Below are positions 46,052-55,084 of a DNA stretch of 64,000 nt, in pieces. The translations under genes were made by a program, and so were the position numbers. The DNA comes from Comamonadaceae bacterium (GTDB lineage: Bacteria; Pseudomonadota; Gammaproteobacteria; Burkholderiales; Burkholderiaceae): the NCBI GenBank assembly GCA_947374535.1, contig CANCCJ010000008.1, positions 1-64,000 on the forward strand. Reading direction: 5' to 3'. Below the pieces are notes generated by a model, which was not told where the DNA came from, did no database searches, and saw only the letters and a program-made list of their open reading frames with translations. How positions within the stretch are numbered: the stretch's first letter is position 1; every line of letters starts with the position of its first letter.

Positions 46052-47080
46052 TTATTTTTCAGGCACTAACAATTGGCCATGACGCAAACCGCGCCAAGTG
46101 CCCAGGGTCAAACCCAAAATGAGCAGCGACGTGATGGCCAGTAGCACGGTGGCGGGCAGTTGCAGCCAAGCGCTCCCCTGCTCTTGTGACAAGCGCAGGG
46201 TGAGGGTGGTGAATGCGGCCATGGGAAAGCTCATGGCCCAGTGTGACAAACCAAAGGGTTGTTCAAAGATGGTCCGAACTTGCGTCAGCGACAAGGCCAA
46301 GAAAAAGACGGCGATGCCCCAAGAGCCCCACACCAGACTCAGCGATGCATCCAGTTGCAAAAAGCTCAAGCCAATGATGGAAGGGGCCACCATCGTGATG
46401 AACACGGTGGGGCTCATGCGTGCGGACAATGGGCCGGCTTGCACCATGCGCACCATGAGCATGGTTTGCAGCACGGGCCACAACAACAAGCCCACGCCAA
46501 ACTGAGCGGTGGCCCAAGCTTCTAAGCCGACAGTCACACCCGCCAACGGCGCCAACACGTTGCCCAGCACGGGAATAAAAAACACGGGCGTGAAGGCGGC
46601 CCACTGCAAGCCGCCTTGGTCAGCACCATTGAGCCAACGCCCCACTACCCACACGGTGGCCGCAATTTCTAACACCGAGCCCAACACCCAAGCAAACGTC
46701 AACACCGTGTCGAGCGTGCGCGAGGTGTTCCAAAACAGTGAGACGCCCAAGCCCGCCAACAACATGATGGACAAAGGCAGCGTTGCCATGAAGGCGTGAC
46801 GCACAGGGTGGCGCATGTCGGCTGCGACGGCTTCGGGGTGTGCGTGAAGGCGCAGGATGCACGAAATGCACAGCAGACCAAATACGAACAACGCAAAAAT
46901 GGATGCGACCAAACTCAAACCCAGTGCCGTGTCGCCAAACGCGTCGGGTGCGCGCAACCACGCTTGCGCCAAACCACACCAGCCCATGACCATGGCAAAC
47001 CATGCCGGCGCGAGATGCTCCAAAAGCGCAATAGTGCGCGTGATGAGGCTAGGAGAAGTGGCGAGTGTGGTGGTGTTCAT
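46052..47080 (-). CDS. TDT-family transporter (TehA/SLAC1-like)
   Basis: The 342-residue membrane protein has about ten helices and the TehA/SLAC1 layout, including LAPAWFAMVMGWCGLAQAWL at the first helix and FTPVFFIPVLGNVLAPLAGV. Family members move C4-dicarboxylates, sulfite or tellurite-related anions; the substrate here is open. The adjacent malate synthase makes malate export or uptake tempting but unproven. ATG 47080 has TAAAAT eight bases before it. It is divergent from a lysR gene that may control it. Confidence 0.82.
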   Translation of the reverse strand: MNTTTLATSPSLITRTIALLEHLAPAWFAMVMGWCGLAQAWLRAPDAFGDTALGLSLVASIFALFVFGLLCISCILRLHAHPEAVAADMRHPVRHAFMATLPLSIMLLAGLGVSLFWNTSRTLDTVLTFAWVLGSVLEIAATVWVVGRWLNGADQGGLQWAAFTPVFFIPVLGNVLAPLAGVTVGLEAWATAQFGVGLLLWPVLQTMLMVRMVQAGPLSARMSPTVFITMVAPSIIGLSFLQLDASLSLVWGSWGIAVFFLALSLTQVRTIFEQPFGLSHWAMSFPMAAFTTLTLRLSQEQGSAWLQLPATVLLAITSLLILGLTLGTWRGLRHGQLLVPEK

Positions 47081-47088
47081 AGCGCCGG

Positions 47089-47094
47089 ATTTTA
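47089..47094 (-). promoter_or_regulatory. -10 element of the TDT gene
   Basis: TAAAAT on the minus strand ends eight bases before the ATG, giving a leader of at most two bases. It shares a short intergenic space with the lysR -10 element. Confidence 0.5.
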
Positions 47095-47121
47095 GGTCGC
47101 AGCCCCATTTCATGCCCCGTG

Positions 47122-47127
47122 GATAAT
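47122..47127 (+). promoter_or_regulatory. -10 element of lysR, leaderless spacing
   Basis: GATAAT ends six bases before the ATG at 47134, with no Shine-Dalgarno. Confidence 0.6.
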
Positions 47128-47133
47128 TAGTTC

Positions 47134-48075
47134 ATGGACAAACTCAAAGCCTTTGAGTCTTTTGTGTCGGTGGCCTTGAAGGGCAGTTTGACGGCTGCGG
47201 CCAAAGCCGAGGGCGTCGCACCCGCCATCATGGGGCGTCGCTTGGACAGCTTAGAAGCGCATTTGGGCGTCAAGCTCTTGGTGCGCACCACGCGACGCAT
47301 CACGCTCACACACGAAGGCACGGCATTCCTCGAAGACTGTCAACGCTTGCTGGCCGATGTGGCCAATGCCGAGGCGAGCGTGAGTGCGGGCGGCTTAAAA
47401 GCAAGCGGGCACTTGCGCATCACGGCGCCTGCGGGTTTTGGTCGCCGTCATGTGGCGCCGCTGGTGCCGCAGTTTCATTTGATGCACCCAGACGTCACCG
47501 TGTCACTCAACCTCAGCGACCGCGTGGTGGATTTGGCAGCCGAAGGTTTTGACTGCGCCGTCCGCGTTGGGGACCTGCCCGATTCCTCGCTGGTCAGCGT
47601 GCGCATGGCCGACAACCGCCGCTTGTGCGTGGCCACCCCCGAGTTTTTAAAGCGCTATGGCTCGCCGCAAGTGCCTAGCGACTTGATGCGCTTTCGTTGT
47701 TTGACCCTCTCTAGCGATGCGTCACAAACGCGTGGCTGGGCCTTTCGTGTGCCGCTTACAGGTAAGAGCGCTGACAGCCAATCGCATGAGGTGATGCACC
47801 TGCGCCCCAGCGGGCCGATGGATTGTTCAGACGGCCAAGTGCTGCATGACTGGTGTTTGGCGGGCCATGGCATTGCGTGGCGCAGCACCTGGGAGGTGGA
47901 GTCGGAAATCAGCAGCGGCCAATTGGTGCCCGTGCTCGAAGAGTTCGCCGCACCACCGAACGGCATTTACGCGGTGTTCTCGCAGCGCAAACACTTGCCC
48001 CTGCGCTTGCGCTTGTGGATTGACTTTCTCAAAGACCACTATGGTCACGCCAAGTATTGGAGCGCAGGCGCATGA
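47134..48075 (+). CDS. LysR-family transcriptional regulator
   Basis: The 313-residue protein has a winged helix N-terminus (VALKGSLTAAAKAEGVAPAIMGRRLDSLEAHLGVKLL, residues about 12-48) and the two-lobed effector domain. It most likely acts on the divergent TDT gene, as LysR members often do. It also overlaps the ChbG-like gene by four bases (ATGA), so it may be co-expressed with the lipid A modification genes. Effector unknown. Confidence 0.9.
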   Translation: MDKLKAFESFVSVALKGSLTAAAKAEGVAPAIMGRRLDSLEAHLGVKLLVRTTRRITLTHEGTAFLEDCQRLLADVANAEASVSAGGLKASGHLRITAPAGFGRRHVAPLVPQFHLMHPDVTVSLNLSDRVVDLAAEGFDCAVRVGDLPDSSLVSVRMADNRRLCVATPEFLKRYGSPQVPSDLMRFRCLTLSSDASQTRGWAFRVPLTGKSADSQSHEVMHLRPSGPMDCSDGQVLHDWCLAGHGIAWRSTWEVESEISSGQLVPVLEEFAAPPNGIYAVFSQRKHLPLRLRLWIDFLKDHYGHAKYWSAGA

Positions 48076-48905
48076 CGCAAACCCACATCAAAGCCGTCGT
48101 GCTGTGCGCCGACGACTACGCCTTGAATGCACCCGTCTCGCAAGGCATCGTGGCTCTAACCGTCCTCGGCCGCTTGAGCGCCACCAGCGTGATGAGCTTG
48201 TCGCCCCGTTGGGTGGAAGACGCCGCTGCTTTGCGCGACGTGCGCGAACGCATCGACGTGGGCGTGCATTTGGACTGGACCAGCAGCTTTGCCATCGACG
48301 CTGGACACGGCAGTGGCTTGGGCGCGGTCATGGCGCGTGCGGCCTTGCGGCTCTACAGCCCACAGGCCATTCAAGACCAAATTGAACGCCAGCTTGATGT
48401 TTTCGAAGCGCAATGGAAAGCCGCGCCCGACCACATCGATGGCCACCAACACATCCAACAATTTGCGGTCTTTCGAGATGCTTTGGCCGAGGTGCTGATG
48501 CGCCGCTACGGTGCCAGTACCAAGCGTCCCTGGCTGCGTCTATCGCAGGTGGCGCAATCCGGCCTCAAAGCCAAAGTGATTTCAGCCATGGGCGCACAAG
48601 CGTTGGACGATTGGGCGCAACACCATGCGTGGCCGACTGTGGGTCCGCTTTTGGGGGCTTATGGGTTTGATGGCAGCATGGATGATTACGCGCGACACAT
48701 GCAAGGCTGGCTCGCCAACTTGCCCGCAGACAAAGCTGCGCTCATCATGTGTCACCCAGCCGTATCGGCCCAAGCCGATGACGCCATTGGCACCGCGCGC
48801 AAGCGCGAGTTTGCCTACCTCGCTGGCCACGACTTTGTGCAGCACATGTTTGACGCTGGCGTGCGCTTGGTGCGCGGTAGCGGAAAACCCATGACAGAAA
48901 AATAA
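48072..48905 (+). CDS. ChbG/HpnK (YdjC) family deacetylase, NaxD/LgmC-like
   Basis: This family removes acetyl groups from amino sugars. The 277-residue protein shows the metal site LCADDYALNAPVSQGI (first Asp pair), VGVHLDWTS, DHIDGHQHIQ and IMCHPAV. Next to an ArnT-like and an ArnC-like enzyme, the best match is Francisella NaxD or Bordetella LgmC, which deacetylate undecaprenyl-phosphate-linked N-acetylhexosamine. ATG 48072 overlaps the lysR stop. A chitobiose or hopanoid (HpnK) role is an alternative, but no such genes are nearby. Confidence 0.8.
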   Translation: MTQTHIKAVVLCADDYALNAPVSQGIVALTVLGRLSATSVMSLSPRWVEDAAALRDVRERIDVGVHLDWTSSFAIDAGHGSGLGAVMARAALRLYSPQAIQDQIERQLDVFEAQWKAAPDHIDGHQHIQQFAVFRDALAEVLMRRYGASTKRPWLRLSQVAQSGLKAKVISAMGAQALDDWAQHHAWPTVGPLLGAYGFDGSMDDYARHMQGWLANLPADKAALIMCHPAVSAQADDAIGTARKREFAYLAGHDFVQHMFDAGVRLVRGSGKPMTEK

Positions 48906-48914
48906 TCGACCGAC

Positions 48915-50528
48915 ATGATCTCTTCATTCTTTGTCTCTCCCCGTTGGCGCACTTGCGGCCTGTGGCTCTTGCCTGTGTTGTTGCTCGTCTTGGCGGGGGT
49001 GCGTCCGCTTTCGATTCCAGACGAAGGCCGTTACGCCGAAGTGGGGCGCTGGATGTTGATGAACGGCGATTGGCTCACGCCTCGCGTGGACGGCATTCCG
49101 TTCTTCCACAAACCGCCACTGTTGTATTGGTTTGAAGCGGCAGCGATGGCCGTGTTTGGCGCAACGCCTTGGGCTGCGCGTTTGGTGGTGGCCCTGCATG
49201 CCTGTTTGATGCTTGGTTTGATGGTCGCCTGCGTGCGCCACTTTGCGGGTGCAATTGCCGCACGCCGAGCGGGCTGGGTGCTGGGCTCAAGCCTGACCTT
49301 TTTGGTGGCCGGCCAATACGTGAACACCGACATGATGGTGGCCACTTGGATGGGCGTGGCCATTTGGTGCTTTGCCCGTGCCTTCATGCACGAAAACGGC
49401 GTTCATGCCAATTGGGCGCGCGCCGGTTTTGTCGCCTGTGCTTTGGGCGTATTGAGCAAGGGCTTGATCGGCTTGCTCTTGCCCGGCCTCGTGCTGTGTG
49501 TGTGGATCGCCTACACATGGCAGTGGCGCAAAATTTTGGCCTTGCCTTGGATCAGTGGCCTGTTGCTGTTTGCGGCGATTGCCTTGCCGTGGTTTGTGTT
49601 GGCCGCGCGTGAGCACCCCGACATGCTGGCCTATATGTTTGGCAAGCATCAGTTTGGGCGCTACACCGCCACCACGTTCAACAACGCACGTCCTTGGTGG
49701 TTCTACGGCATGGCCGTGTCGGTGCTGCTGTTCCCTTGGATCTTCTTTGTCGCCGCCGATGGTGTGCAGCGTTTGCGCCAACGCTTGAAAAAGCAAACTT
49801 CGGATGACAACGCCGCTTGGGTGGCCTTGTGTTGGATTTGGGTGTTGGCAATCTTGGGTTTCTTCTCCATCCCGAATTCCAAACTCATTGGCTACGCCTT
49901 GCCCGTCATGCCGCCGCTGGCCGTATTGGCTGCATTGTGGTGGCAGCGTTACCTCGCGCCACGTGCGTGGGCGGCTGGGTTGTTTGGTGTGCTTGTTTTG
50001 GTGGGTGTGGGCATCGCTGCTGCTGCCAACTATTACGCTGGCGTGTTCACCTTAGAGCGCAGCACGCAAGGCGTGGCGCAAGCGGTGGTTTGCCAAGTCG
50101 GCCCCGACGACGTGTTGGCTGTGGTGGATGACTACCCCTACGACGTGATGTTCTATGCCCAACGCACGCGCCCCATGGAGGTCATTCAAGACTGGGCGCG
50201 CGAAGAGCGTGAAGCTGGCGACGATTGGCGACGCGAGTTGATGGACGGCGTGGACTTTGACAAACCCGCTGGCGCTGTGTTGCAGCCCATGTCGCGCTTG
50301 GCCGAGCTGCGCACCAACGCACACGCTTGGGTGCTGGCACCGCGTTGGCTACATGCGTTTCGCAGCGAAACCTACGCAGGCTTCACCGAAGCCTACAAAG
50401 ATGACGCCTGGATTTTGTATCGCGGCGTAAGCGCGGCGAAAAGTTCAACGAGCGCGGCGAAAAGCCCAGAACCGGCTGAGCAAAAAGGTCTGCGCGGATG
50501 CGAAGACCAAAGCCAAAAACAGCGCTAA
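48915..50528 (+). CDS. ArnT-like glycosyltransferase 39 (lipid A aminosugar transferase candidate)
   Basis: The 537-residue membrane enzyme carries the PMT/ArnT N-terminus: PDEGRYAEVGRWMLMNGDWLTPRVDGIPFFHKPPLLYW, equal in layout to ArnT, followed by about 11 helices. It would move a sugar from undecaprenyl phosphate to lipid A in the periplasm. The last 31 residues (SAAKSSTSAAKSPEPAEQKG...) look unlike the family. They are encoded by DNA that is antisense to the gtrA 3' end (84-base overlap) and contains a 14-base direct repeat. Confidence 0.85.
   Translation: MISSFFVSPRWRTCGLWLLPVLLLVLAGVRPLSIPDEGRYAEVGRWMLMNGDWLTPRVDGIPFFHKPPLLYWFEAAAMAVFGATPWAARLVVALHACLMLGLMVACVRHFAGAIAARRAGWVLGSSLTFLVAGQYVNTDMMVATWMGVAIWCFARAFMHENGVHANWARAGFVACALGVLSKGLIGLLLPGLVLCVWIAYTWQWRKILALPWISGLLLFAAIALPWFVLAAREHPDMLAYMFGKHQFGRYTATTFNNARPWWFYGMAVSVLLFPWIFFVAADGVQRLRQRLKKQTSDDNAAWVALCWIWVLAILGFFSIPNSKLIGYALPVMPPLAVLAALWWQRYLAPRAWAAGLFGVLVLVGVGIAAAANYYAGVFTLERSTQGVAQAVVCQVGPDDVLAVVDDYPYDVMFYAQRTRPMEVIQDWAREEREAGDDWRRELMDGVDFDKPAGAVLQPMSRLAELRTNAHAWVLAPRWLHAFRSETYAGFTEAYKDDAWILYRGVSAAKSSTSAAKSPEPAEQKGLRGCEDQSQKQR
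50430..50464 (+). repeat. 14-bp direct repeat at the GT39/gtrA overlap
   Basis: agcgcggcgaaaag occurs at 50430-50443 and again at 50451-50464. It encodes SAAKS twice in the GT39 tail. One copy lies inside gtrA, the other just past its stop. Confidence 0.75.
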
Positions 50529-50816
50529 CCAATCGGGTAGATTTAGTCCGCGCAGCAGCGCAACAAACACCACCTCGTTGGCGGCAAAGCCAGCCAGCGC
50601 GGTGGCGGTAAAGCGGCGCAGGCTTTGCCAAAAACTGGTGTCTGCATCGCTGAAGCTCAAAAAGCGGTGGCCTGTAAAGCTCACCATGAACGCCACACAA
50701 AATCCAGCCGCATTCGCCACCTCGGGCCACATGACGGGCGACGTCAACATGAACACCGCGATGTGTACAACGGCAGCGCTAGCGCCCACCACCAAAAACC
50801 AAAAACCCGTGCGCAT
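50445..50816 (-). CDS. GtrA-family membrane protein
   Basis: The 123-residue protein has four predicted helices (FLVVGASAAVVHIAVFML, VANAAGFCVAFMVSFTGHRFLSF, ATALAGFAANEVVFVALL, LALFLALVFASAQTFLLSRFWAF). GtrA proteins are thought to help flip polyprenyl-linked sugars across the membrane. It follows the ArnC-like gene by three bases, a GtrB-GtrA pair. A similar four-gene set is known in the Bordetella lgm locus. Confidence 0.86.
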   Translation of the reverse strand: MRTGFWFLVVGASAAVVHIAVFMLTSPVMWPEVANAAGFCVAFMVSFTGHRFLSFSDADTSFWQSLRRFTATALAGFAANEVVFVALLRGLNLPDWLALFLALVFASAQTFLLSRFWAFRRAR

Positions 50817-50819
50817 GAT

Positions 50820-51875
50820 TTAAATGGGGTGCGGTGGGTCGTTGTCGATCACCTCGGGCGCCACCACCTTGACCGGCGCCAGCCCTAAGCCCGCGCCCCA
50901 ACGCTGGCTCACCAAATACATGGGGCGCTGTTTGACCTCTTCGTAAATGCGGCCCACGTACTCAGCCAAGATGCCGATGGACAGCAGCTGAATGCCGCTG
51001 AAAAACATCATGCCCACCACCAGCGTGGCGTAGCCCGGCACATTGATGCCGAGCATGAAATATTCGCCCACCACCCATGCGCCATAGCCCAAGGCCACGG
51101 TCGCCAGCATCAAGCCCAACATGGTCAAGGCGCGTAGCGGCGCGATGGAGAACGCCAGCACGCCCGTCAGCGCCAGCGCAAACGAACCGCGCAAGCCAAA
51201 GCTGCTTTCGCCCGCGGCGCGGGGCAGCGGCTCGTAGTCAATCGCGGTGCTGGCAAAGCCTACCCACGCGTATAAGCCCTTCATGAAACGGTTGCGCTCG
51301 GGCAGCTGCTTCAAGGCATCCACCACGCGGCGGTCCATCAAGCGGAAGTCGCCCGCGTGTGCCGGAATCTTCACGCGGTTGCCCGCATTGATGAGTTTGT
51401 AAAACATACCGGTCAGGCTCGCGTGCAAGGCCGATTGGTCATCACGCGTGCGGCGAATGGCGTAGACCACGTCCGAGCCTTCGCGCCAGCGTTTGAGCAT
51501 GTCCGCCACCAGCGACACGGGGTGCTGGCCATCGGAGTCCATCAGCACCACCACCTCGCCGCGAGCGGCGTCAATGCCAGCCGTCAGCGCGGCTTCTTTG
51601 CCAAAGTTGCGCGACAAGTTGATGCCCACCACCTCGCGGTGCGCCGCGCACAAGGCTTGAATGACCTGCGCTGTGTCGTCGCGGCTGCCATCGTTGATGA
51701 GCACGATTTCCACCTGTGAGCCCAGCGCCTGCAAGGCTTGCAGCACCTGTGGCACCAAGGTGCCAAGGTTCTTGCCCTCGTTGTAGGCGGGCATGACGCA
51801 CGACACGGTGGGGGTGTATTGAAAACGGTCGGAGGGGGAGAGGTCGTGGGGGGCGCGCATATAGGGGTAGATCAT
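50820..51875 (-). CDS. Glycosyltransferase family 2 (ArnC/GtrB-like)
   Basis: The 351-residue enzyme has the GT-A domain with SCVMPAYNEGKNLGTLVPQVL, INDGSRDDTAQV and the metal motif VVLMDSDGQHP, then two C-terminal helices (about 255-310). Such proteins put a sugar on undecaprenyl phosphate at the inner face of the membrane. With GtrA, the ChbG deacetylase and the ArnT-like protein it completes a predicted route to an aminosugar on lipid A. It is divergent from argS. Confidence 0.87.
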   Translation of the reverse strand: MIYPYMRAPHDLSPSDRFQYTPTVSCVMPAYNEGKNLGTLVPQVLQALQALGSQVEIVLINDGSRDDTAQVIQALCAAHREVVGINLSRNFGKEAALTAGIDAARGEVVVLMDSDGQHPVSLVADMLKRWREGSDVVYAIRRTRDDQSALHASLTGMFYKLINAGNRVKIPAHAGDFRLMDRRVVDALKQLPERNRFMKGLYAWVGFASTAIDYEPLPRAAGESSFGLRGSFALALTGVLAFSIAPLRALTMLGLMLATVALGYGAWVVGEYFMLGINVPGYATLVVGMMFFSGIQLLSIGILAEYVGRIYEEVKQRPMYLVSQRWGAGLGLAPVKVVAPEVIDNDPPHPI

Positions 51876-51917
51876 GCCAAAAAATCTGACGGCTCCTTAA
51901 ATTGCAGGCCCGCCCCG

Positions 51918-51923
51918 TAAAAT
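51918..51923 (+). promoter_or_regulatory. -10 element of argS, leaderless spacing
   Basis: TAAAAT ends six bases before the argS ATG at 51930, and no Shine-Dalgarno precedes the gene. Confidence 0.55.
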
Positions 51924-51929
51924 CTGGCC

Positions 51930-53639
51930 ATGCTCCAAGTTAAACAAGAATTGCTGGCCGCTCTGAGCCAAGCCCTCGACGGGTTGTTGCCCGGTTCCGG
52001 CAGCAAAGCCGCTTTTGAATCTCCCAAGGTTGCCGCGCATGGCGACTTTGCCATCACAGCGGCCATGCAGTTGGCCAAACCGCTCAAACTCAATCCCCGT
52101 CAACTCGGCGAACAACTGCGCGATGCGCTGCTGGCCGCGCCCGTGTATCAGCAGTGGGTGCAAGACATTGAGATTGCTGGCCCCGGCTTCATCAACATTC
52201 GCTTGAAGCCCGCCGCCAAGCAGCAAATCGTGCGTGAAGTGCTGGCCTCCAAAGAGCAATTCGGCTTTCAAGCTGATAACGGTCAACGCGTGTTGGTTGA
52301 GTTTGTCTCTGCCAACCCCACCGGTCCGCTGCATGTGGGCCACGGCCGTCAGGCGGCGTTGGGCGACGCGATTTGTAATTTGTTTGCCACGCAAGGCTTC
52401 AACGTCTACCGCGAGTTTTATTACAACGACGCGGGCGTGCAAATCAACACCTTAGCCAAGAGCACGCACTTTCGCGCCCAAGGTCTCAAGCCCGGTGACG
52501 ACTGCTGGCCCGTGGACCCTGAGAACCCAGAGAGCAAAGCGTTTTACAACGGCGACTACATCCAAGACATTGCCACCGATTTCTTAGCTGGCAAAACTGT
52601 CAAGTCAGACGACCGCGAATTCACCGCCAGCGGCGATGTGAACGACGTGGACGGCATGCGCGAATTTGCCGTGGCCTACCTGCGCCACGAGCAAGACCTC
52701 GACTTGAAAGCCTTTGACGTCAAGTTCGACAACTACTACTTGGAAAGCAGCCTGTACACCAGCGGCAAAGTGACCGATGCGGTGAGTCGCCTGCAAGCCG
52801 CTGGCAAGACCTACGAGCAAGACGGCGCGCTGTGGCTCAAGTCCACCGACTACGGCGACGACAAAGACCGTGTGATGAAAAAGACAGACGGCACCTACAC
52901 CTACTTTGTGCCGGATGTGGCTTACCACATCACCAAGTGGGAGCGCGGGTTCACCAAGGTTGTGAACATCCAAGGCACCGACCACCACGGCACCATCGCC
53001 CGCGTGCGCGCTGGCTTGCAAGCCGCCAATGTAGGCATTCCAGAGGGCTACCCCGATTACGTGTTGCACACCATGGTGCGCGTGATGCGCGGTGGCGAAG
53101 AGGTGAAAATTTCCAAGCGCGCGGGCAGCTACGTGACCCTGCGCGACCTGATTGAGTGGACCAGCAAAGACGCGGTGCGTTTCTTCTTGCTGAGCCGCAA
53201 GCCCGACACCGAATACACCTTCGATGTGGACTTGGCCGTGCAAAAGAACAACGACAACCCCGTGTACTACGTGCAATACGCACACGCCCGTATTTGCTCG
53301 GTATTGCGTGCATGGGCCGACAAAGACGGCGGCAGCGTGGCTTCGCTGCAAGACGTGGACTTGTCTGCGTTGGAAAGCCCACAAGCCCAAGCGCTGATGT
53401 TGCAACTTGCCAAGTACCCCGCCATGTTGACAGCCGCATCAAGCGACTTTGCGCCGCACGACGTCACCTTTTATTTGCGCGATCTCGCGGCCAGTTACCA
53501 CAGCTACTACGATGCCGAGCGCATCTTGGTGGACGACGAGGCCGTCAAAAAAGCCCGCCTGGCGTTGGTAGCAGCCACCGCACAGGTGCTGCACAATGGT
53601 TTGGCGGTGTTGGGCGTGTCAGCCCCCGCCAGCATGTGA
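51930..53639 (+). CDS. argS: Arginyl-tRNA synthetase
   Basis: ArgRS charges tRNA-Arg. The 569-residue protein has the N-terminal Add1 domain, the HIGH-type motif [20 protein letters not shown] near residue 130, [17 protein letters not shown] and the C-terminal DALR anticodon domain ([16 protein letters not shown] onward). It lacks a strict KMSKS, having [16 protein letters not shown] instead, which is normal in many ArgRS. Confidence 0.96.
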   Translation: MLQVKQELLAALSQALDGLLPGSGSKAAFESPKVAAHGDFAITAAMQLAKPLKLNPRQLGEQLRDALLAAPVYQQWVQDIEIAGPGFINIRLKPAAKQQIVREVLASKEQFGFQADNGQRVLVEFVSANPTGPLHVGHGRQAALGDAICNLFATQGFNVYREFYYNDAGVQINTLAKSTHFRAQGLKPGDDCWPVDPENPESKAFYNGDYIQDIATDFLAGKTVKSDDREFTASGDVNDVDGMREFAVAYLRHEQDLDLKAFDVKFDNYYLESSLYTSGKVTDAVSRLQAAGKTYEQDGALWLKSTDYGDDKDRVMKKTDGTYTYFVPDVAYHITKWERGFTKVVNIQGTDHHGTIARVRAGLQAANVGIPEGYPDYVLHTMVRVMRGGEEVKISKRAGSYVTLRDLIEWTSKDAVRFFLLSRKPDTEYTFDVDLAVQKNNDNPVYYVQYAHARICSVLRAWADKDGGSVASLQDVDLSALESPQAQALMLQLAKYPAMLTAASSDFAPHDVTFYLRDLAASYHSYYDAERILVDDEAVKKARLALVAATAQVLHNGLAVLGVSAPASM

Positions 53640-53662
53640 TGAACGAAAGACCGGAGACTTTG

Positions 53663-54319
53663 ATGCGCATGAATCAGCAACGTGGCGGAACCTTGGTGGG
53701 GTTCATCATTGGTTTGGTGGTGGGCCTGGGCATTGCGCTGGGGGTTGCCGTTTACGTGACCAAAGTGCCGATTCCGTTCATGAACAAGAGCCAAACGCGC
53801 TCCGCCGATCAAGATGCTGCCGAAGAGCAAAAGAACAAAGACTGGGACCCCAATGCACCGCTTTATGGCAAAAAGGGTGCGAAGTCTGGCGACAAAGCTG
53901 AAGAACCCAAAGCAGACGTGGTGAAGCCCGAGCCTAAAGCCGAGCCCAAGCAAGACGCTGCCGCCAAAGTGGACCCTAAAAGCGCCGATCCTTTGGGCGA
54001 TTTGGCCAAGGTGAAAGCCGCAGAGCCAAAGTCTGAAACCAAAGCCGCAGAGCCTAAGGCCGAAGCCAAGCCTGCCAGCAGCGACCCATTCATTTACTTT
54101 GTGCAAGCTGGCGCTTACCGCACCCCTGAGGAAGCCGAAGCGCAACGCGCCAAGACAGCGATGTTGGGGCTGGAAACCAAAATCAGTGAGCGCGACCAAG
54201 GTGGCCGCACGGTCTACCGCGTGCGCATTGGCCCCTTAGACAAAGTTGAAGCCGAGCGCGTGCGCACTAAGCTTGAGGCTGCTCACATAGATTCCGCCAT
54301 GGTGCGGGTGCAACGTTAA
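53663..54319 (+). CDS. SPOR-domain cell division protein (FtsN-like)
   Basis: The 218-residue protein has one membrane helix near the N-terminus (GTLVGFIIGLVVGLGIALGVAVYVTKV), a long Lys/Pro/Glu/Ala linker with KAEPK-type repeats (about 65-135), and a C-terminal SPOR domain (FIYFVQAGAYRTPEEAEAQRAKT ... YRVRIGPLDKVEAERVRTKL) that binds denuded glycan at the septum. ATG 53663 has GGAGA just before it; an in-frame ATG at 53639 overlaps argS. FtsN is the closest functional analogue. Confidence 0.87.
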   Translation: MRMNQQRGGTLVGFIIGLVVGLGIALGVAVYVTKVPIPFMNKSQTRSADQDAAEEQKNKDWDPNAPLYGKKGAKSGDKAEEPKADVVKPEPKAEPKQDAAAKVDPKSADPLGDLAKVKAAEPKSETKAAEPKAEAKPASSDPFIYFVQAGAYRTPEEAEAQRAKTAMLGLETKISERDQGGRTVYRVRIGPLDKVEAERVRTKLEAAHIDSAMVRVQR

Positions 54320-54338
54320 ACACCAATAGAGGTACCGC

Positions 54339-54995
54339 ATGAAACGTCGTAATTTTTCTTTGGCCGCCTTGGGCGCCACTGCTGTTGCTGGTTTGCCATT
54401 GGCGGCGCAGGCCCAAGGCCCCGCTGCTAAAAAGCCAGTGGAAGGCACGGACTATTTGTCGCTCGACAAGCGCCTGCCCAGTGATGTGGGCGCAGGCAAG
54501 ATCGAAGTGATCGAGTTCTTTTGGTACAGCTGCCCGCACTGCAACGCGTTTGAACCTCAGTTTGCCGCTTGGATGAAAGCCGCCCCGAAAGACGTGGTGG
54601 TGGTACGCGTGCCCGTGCGCTTCCGTGACGACTTTGAGGCTCAGCAACGCGCTTACTACGTGTTTGAGTCGCTGGGCATGGTTGACGCTTTGCACGGCAA
54701 GTTGTTCCACGCTATTCACACCGAGCGTCAGCAGCTCAATACGGCGGCTGCTTTGGCCGCTTGGGCTGACAAGAACGGATTACCTGAGAAGAAATTCTTG
54801 GACACCTTCAACAGCTTTGGCGTCGCTGCCAAAGCGCGACGCGCCACACAGCTGCAAGAGGCATTCAAGGTGCAAGGCGTTCCTGCTTTGGGTGTGGCAG
54901 GCCGCTTCTACACAGATGGCTCGCTCACCCAAACTATGGACCGTGCTTTGCAGGTCGCCGAGTATTTGATTGGCGAAGTGCGTCGCGGCCGCTAA
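54339..54995 (+). CDS. dsbA: Thiol:disulfide interchange protein DsbA
   Basis: DsbA introduces disulfides in periplasmic proteins. The 218-residue protein has a signal peptide (to about AAQAQG) and the active site CPHC in FFWYSCPHCNAFEPQF, with the cis-Pro segment VQGVPALGVAG. It follows the SPOR gene by 19 bases. Cys-containing clients could include the 43193 and CWC proteins, but that is only a guess. Confidence 0.93.
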   Translation: MKRRNFSLAALGATAVAGLPLAAQAQGPAAKKPVEGTDYLSLDKRLPSDVGAGKIEVIEFFWYSCPHCNAFEPQFAAWMKAAPKDVVVVRVPVRFRDDFEAQQRAYYVFESLGMVDALHGKLFHAIHTERQQLNTAAALAAWADKNGLPEKKFLDTFNSFGVAAKARRATQLQEAFKVQGVPALGVAGRFYTDGSLTQTMDRALQVAEYLIGEVRRGR

Positions 54996-55084
54996 GCCGC
55001 CATACCGACAAGCCTAGAGTCAGCACGAAAATTGCTTCTGTTGGTGGTTAGAATGCCATCAACTTAACGAGCAATATTCGTGCC

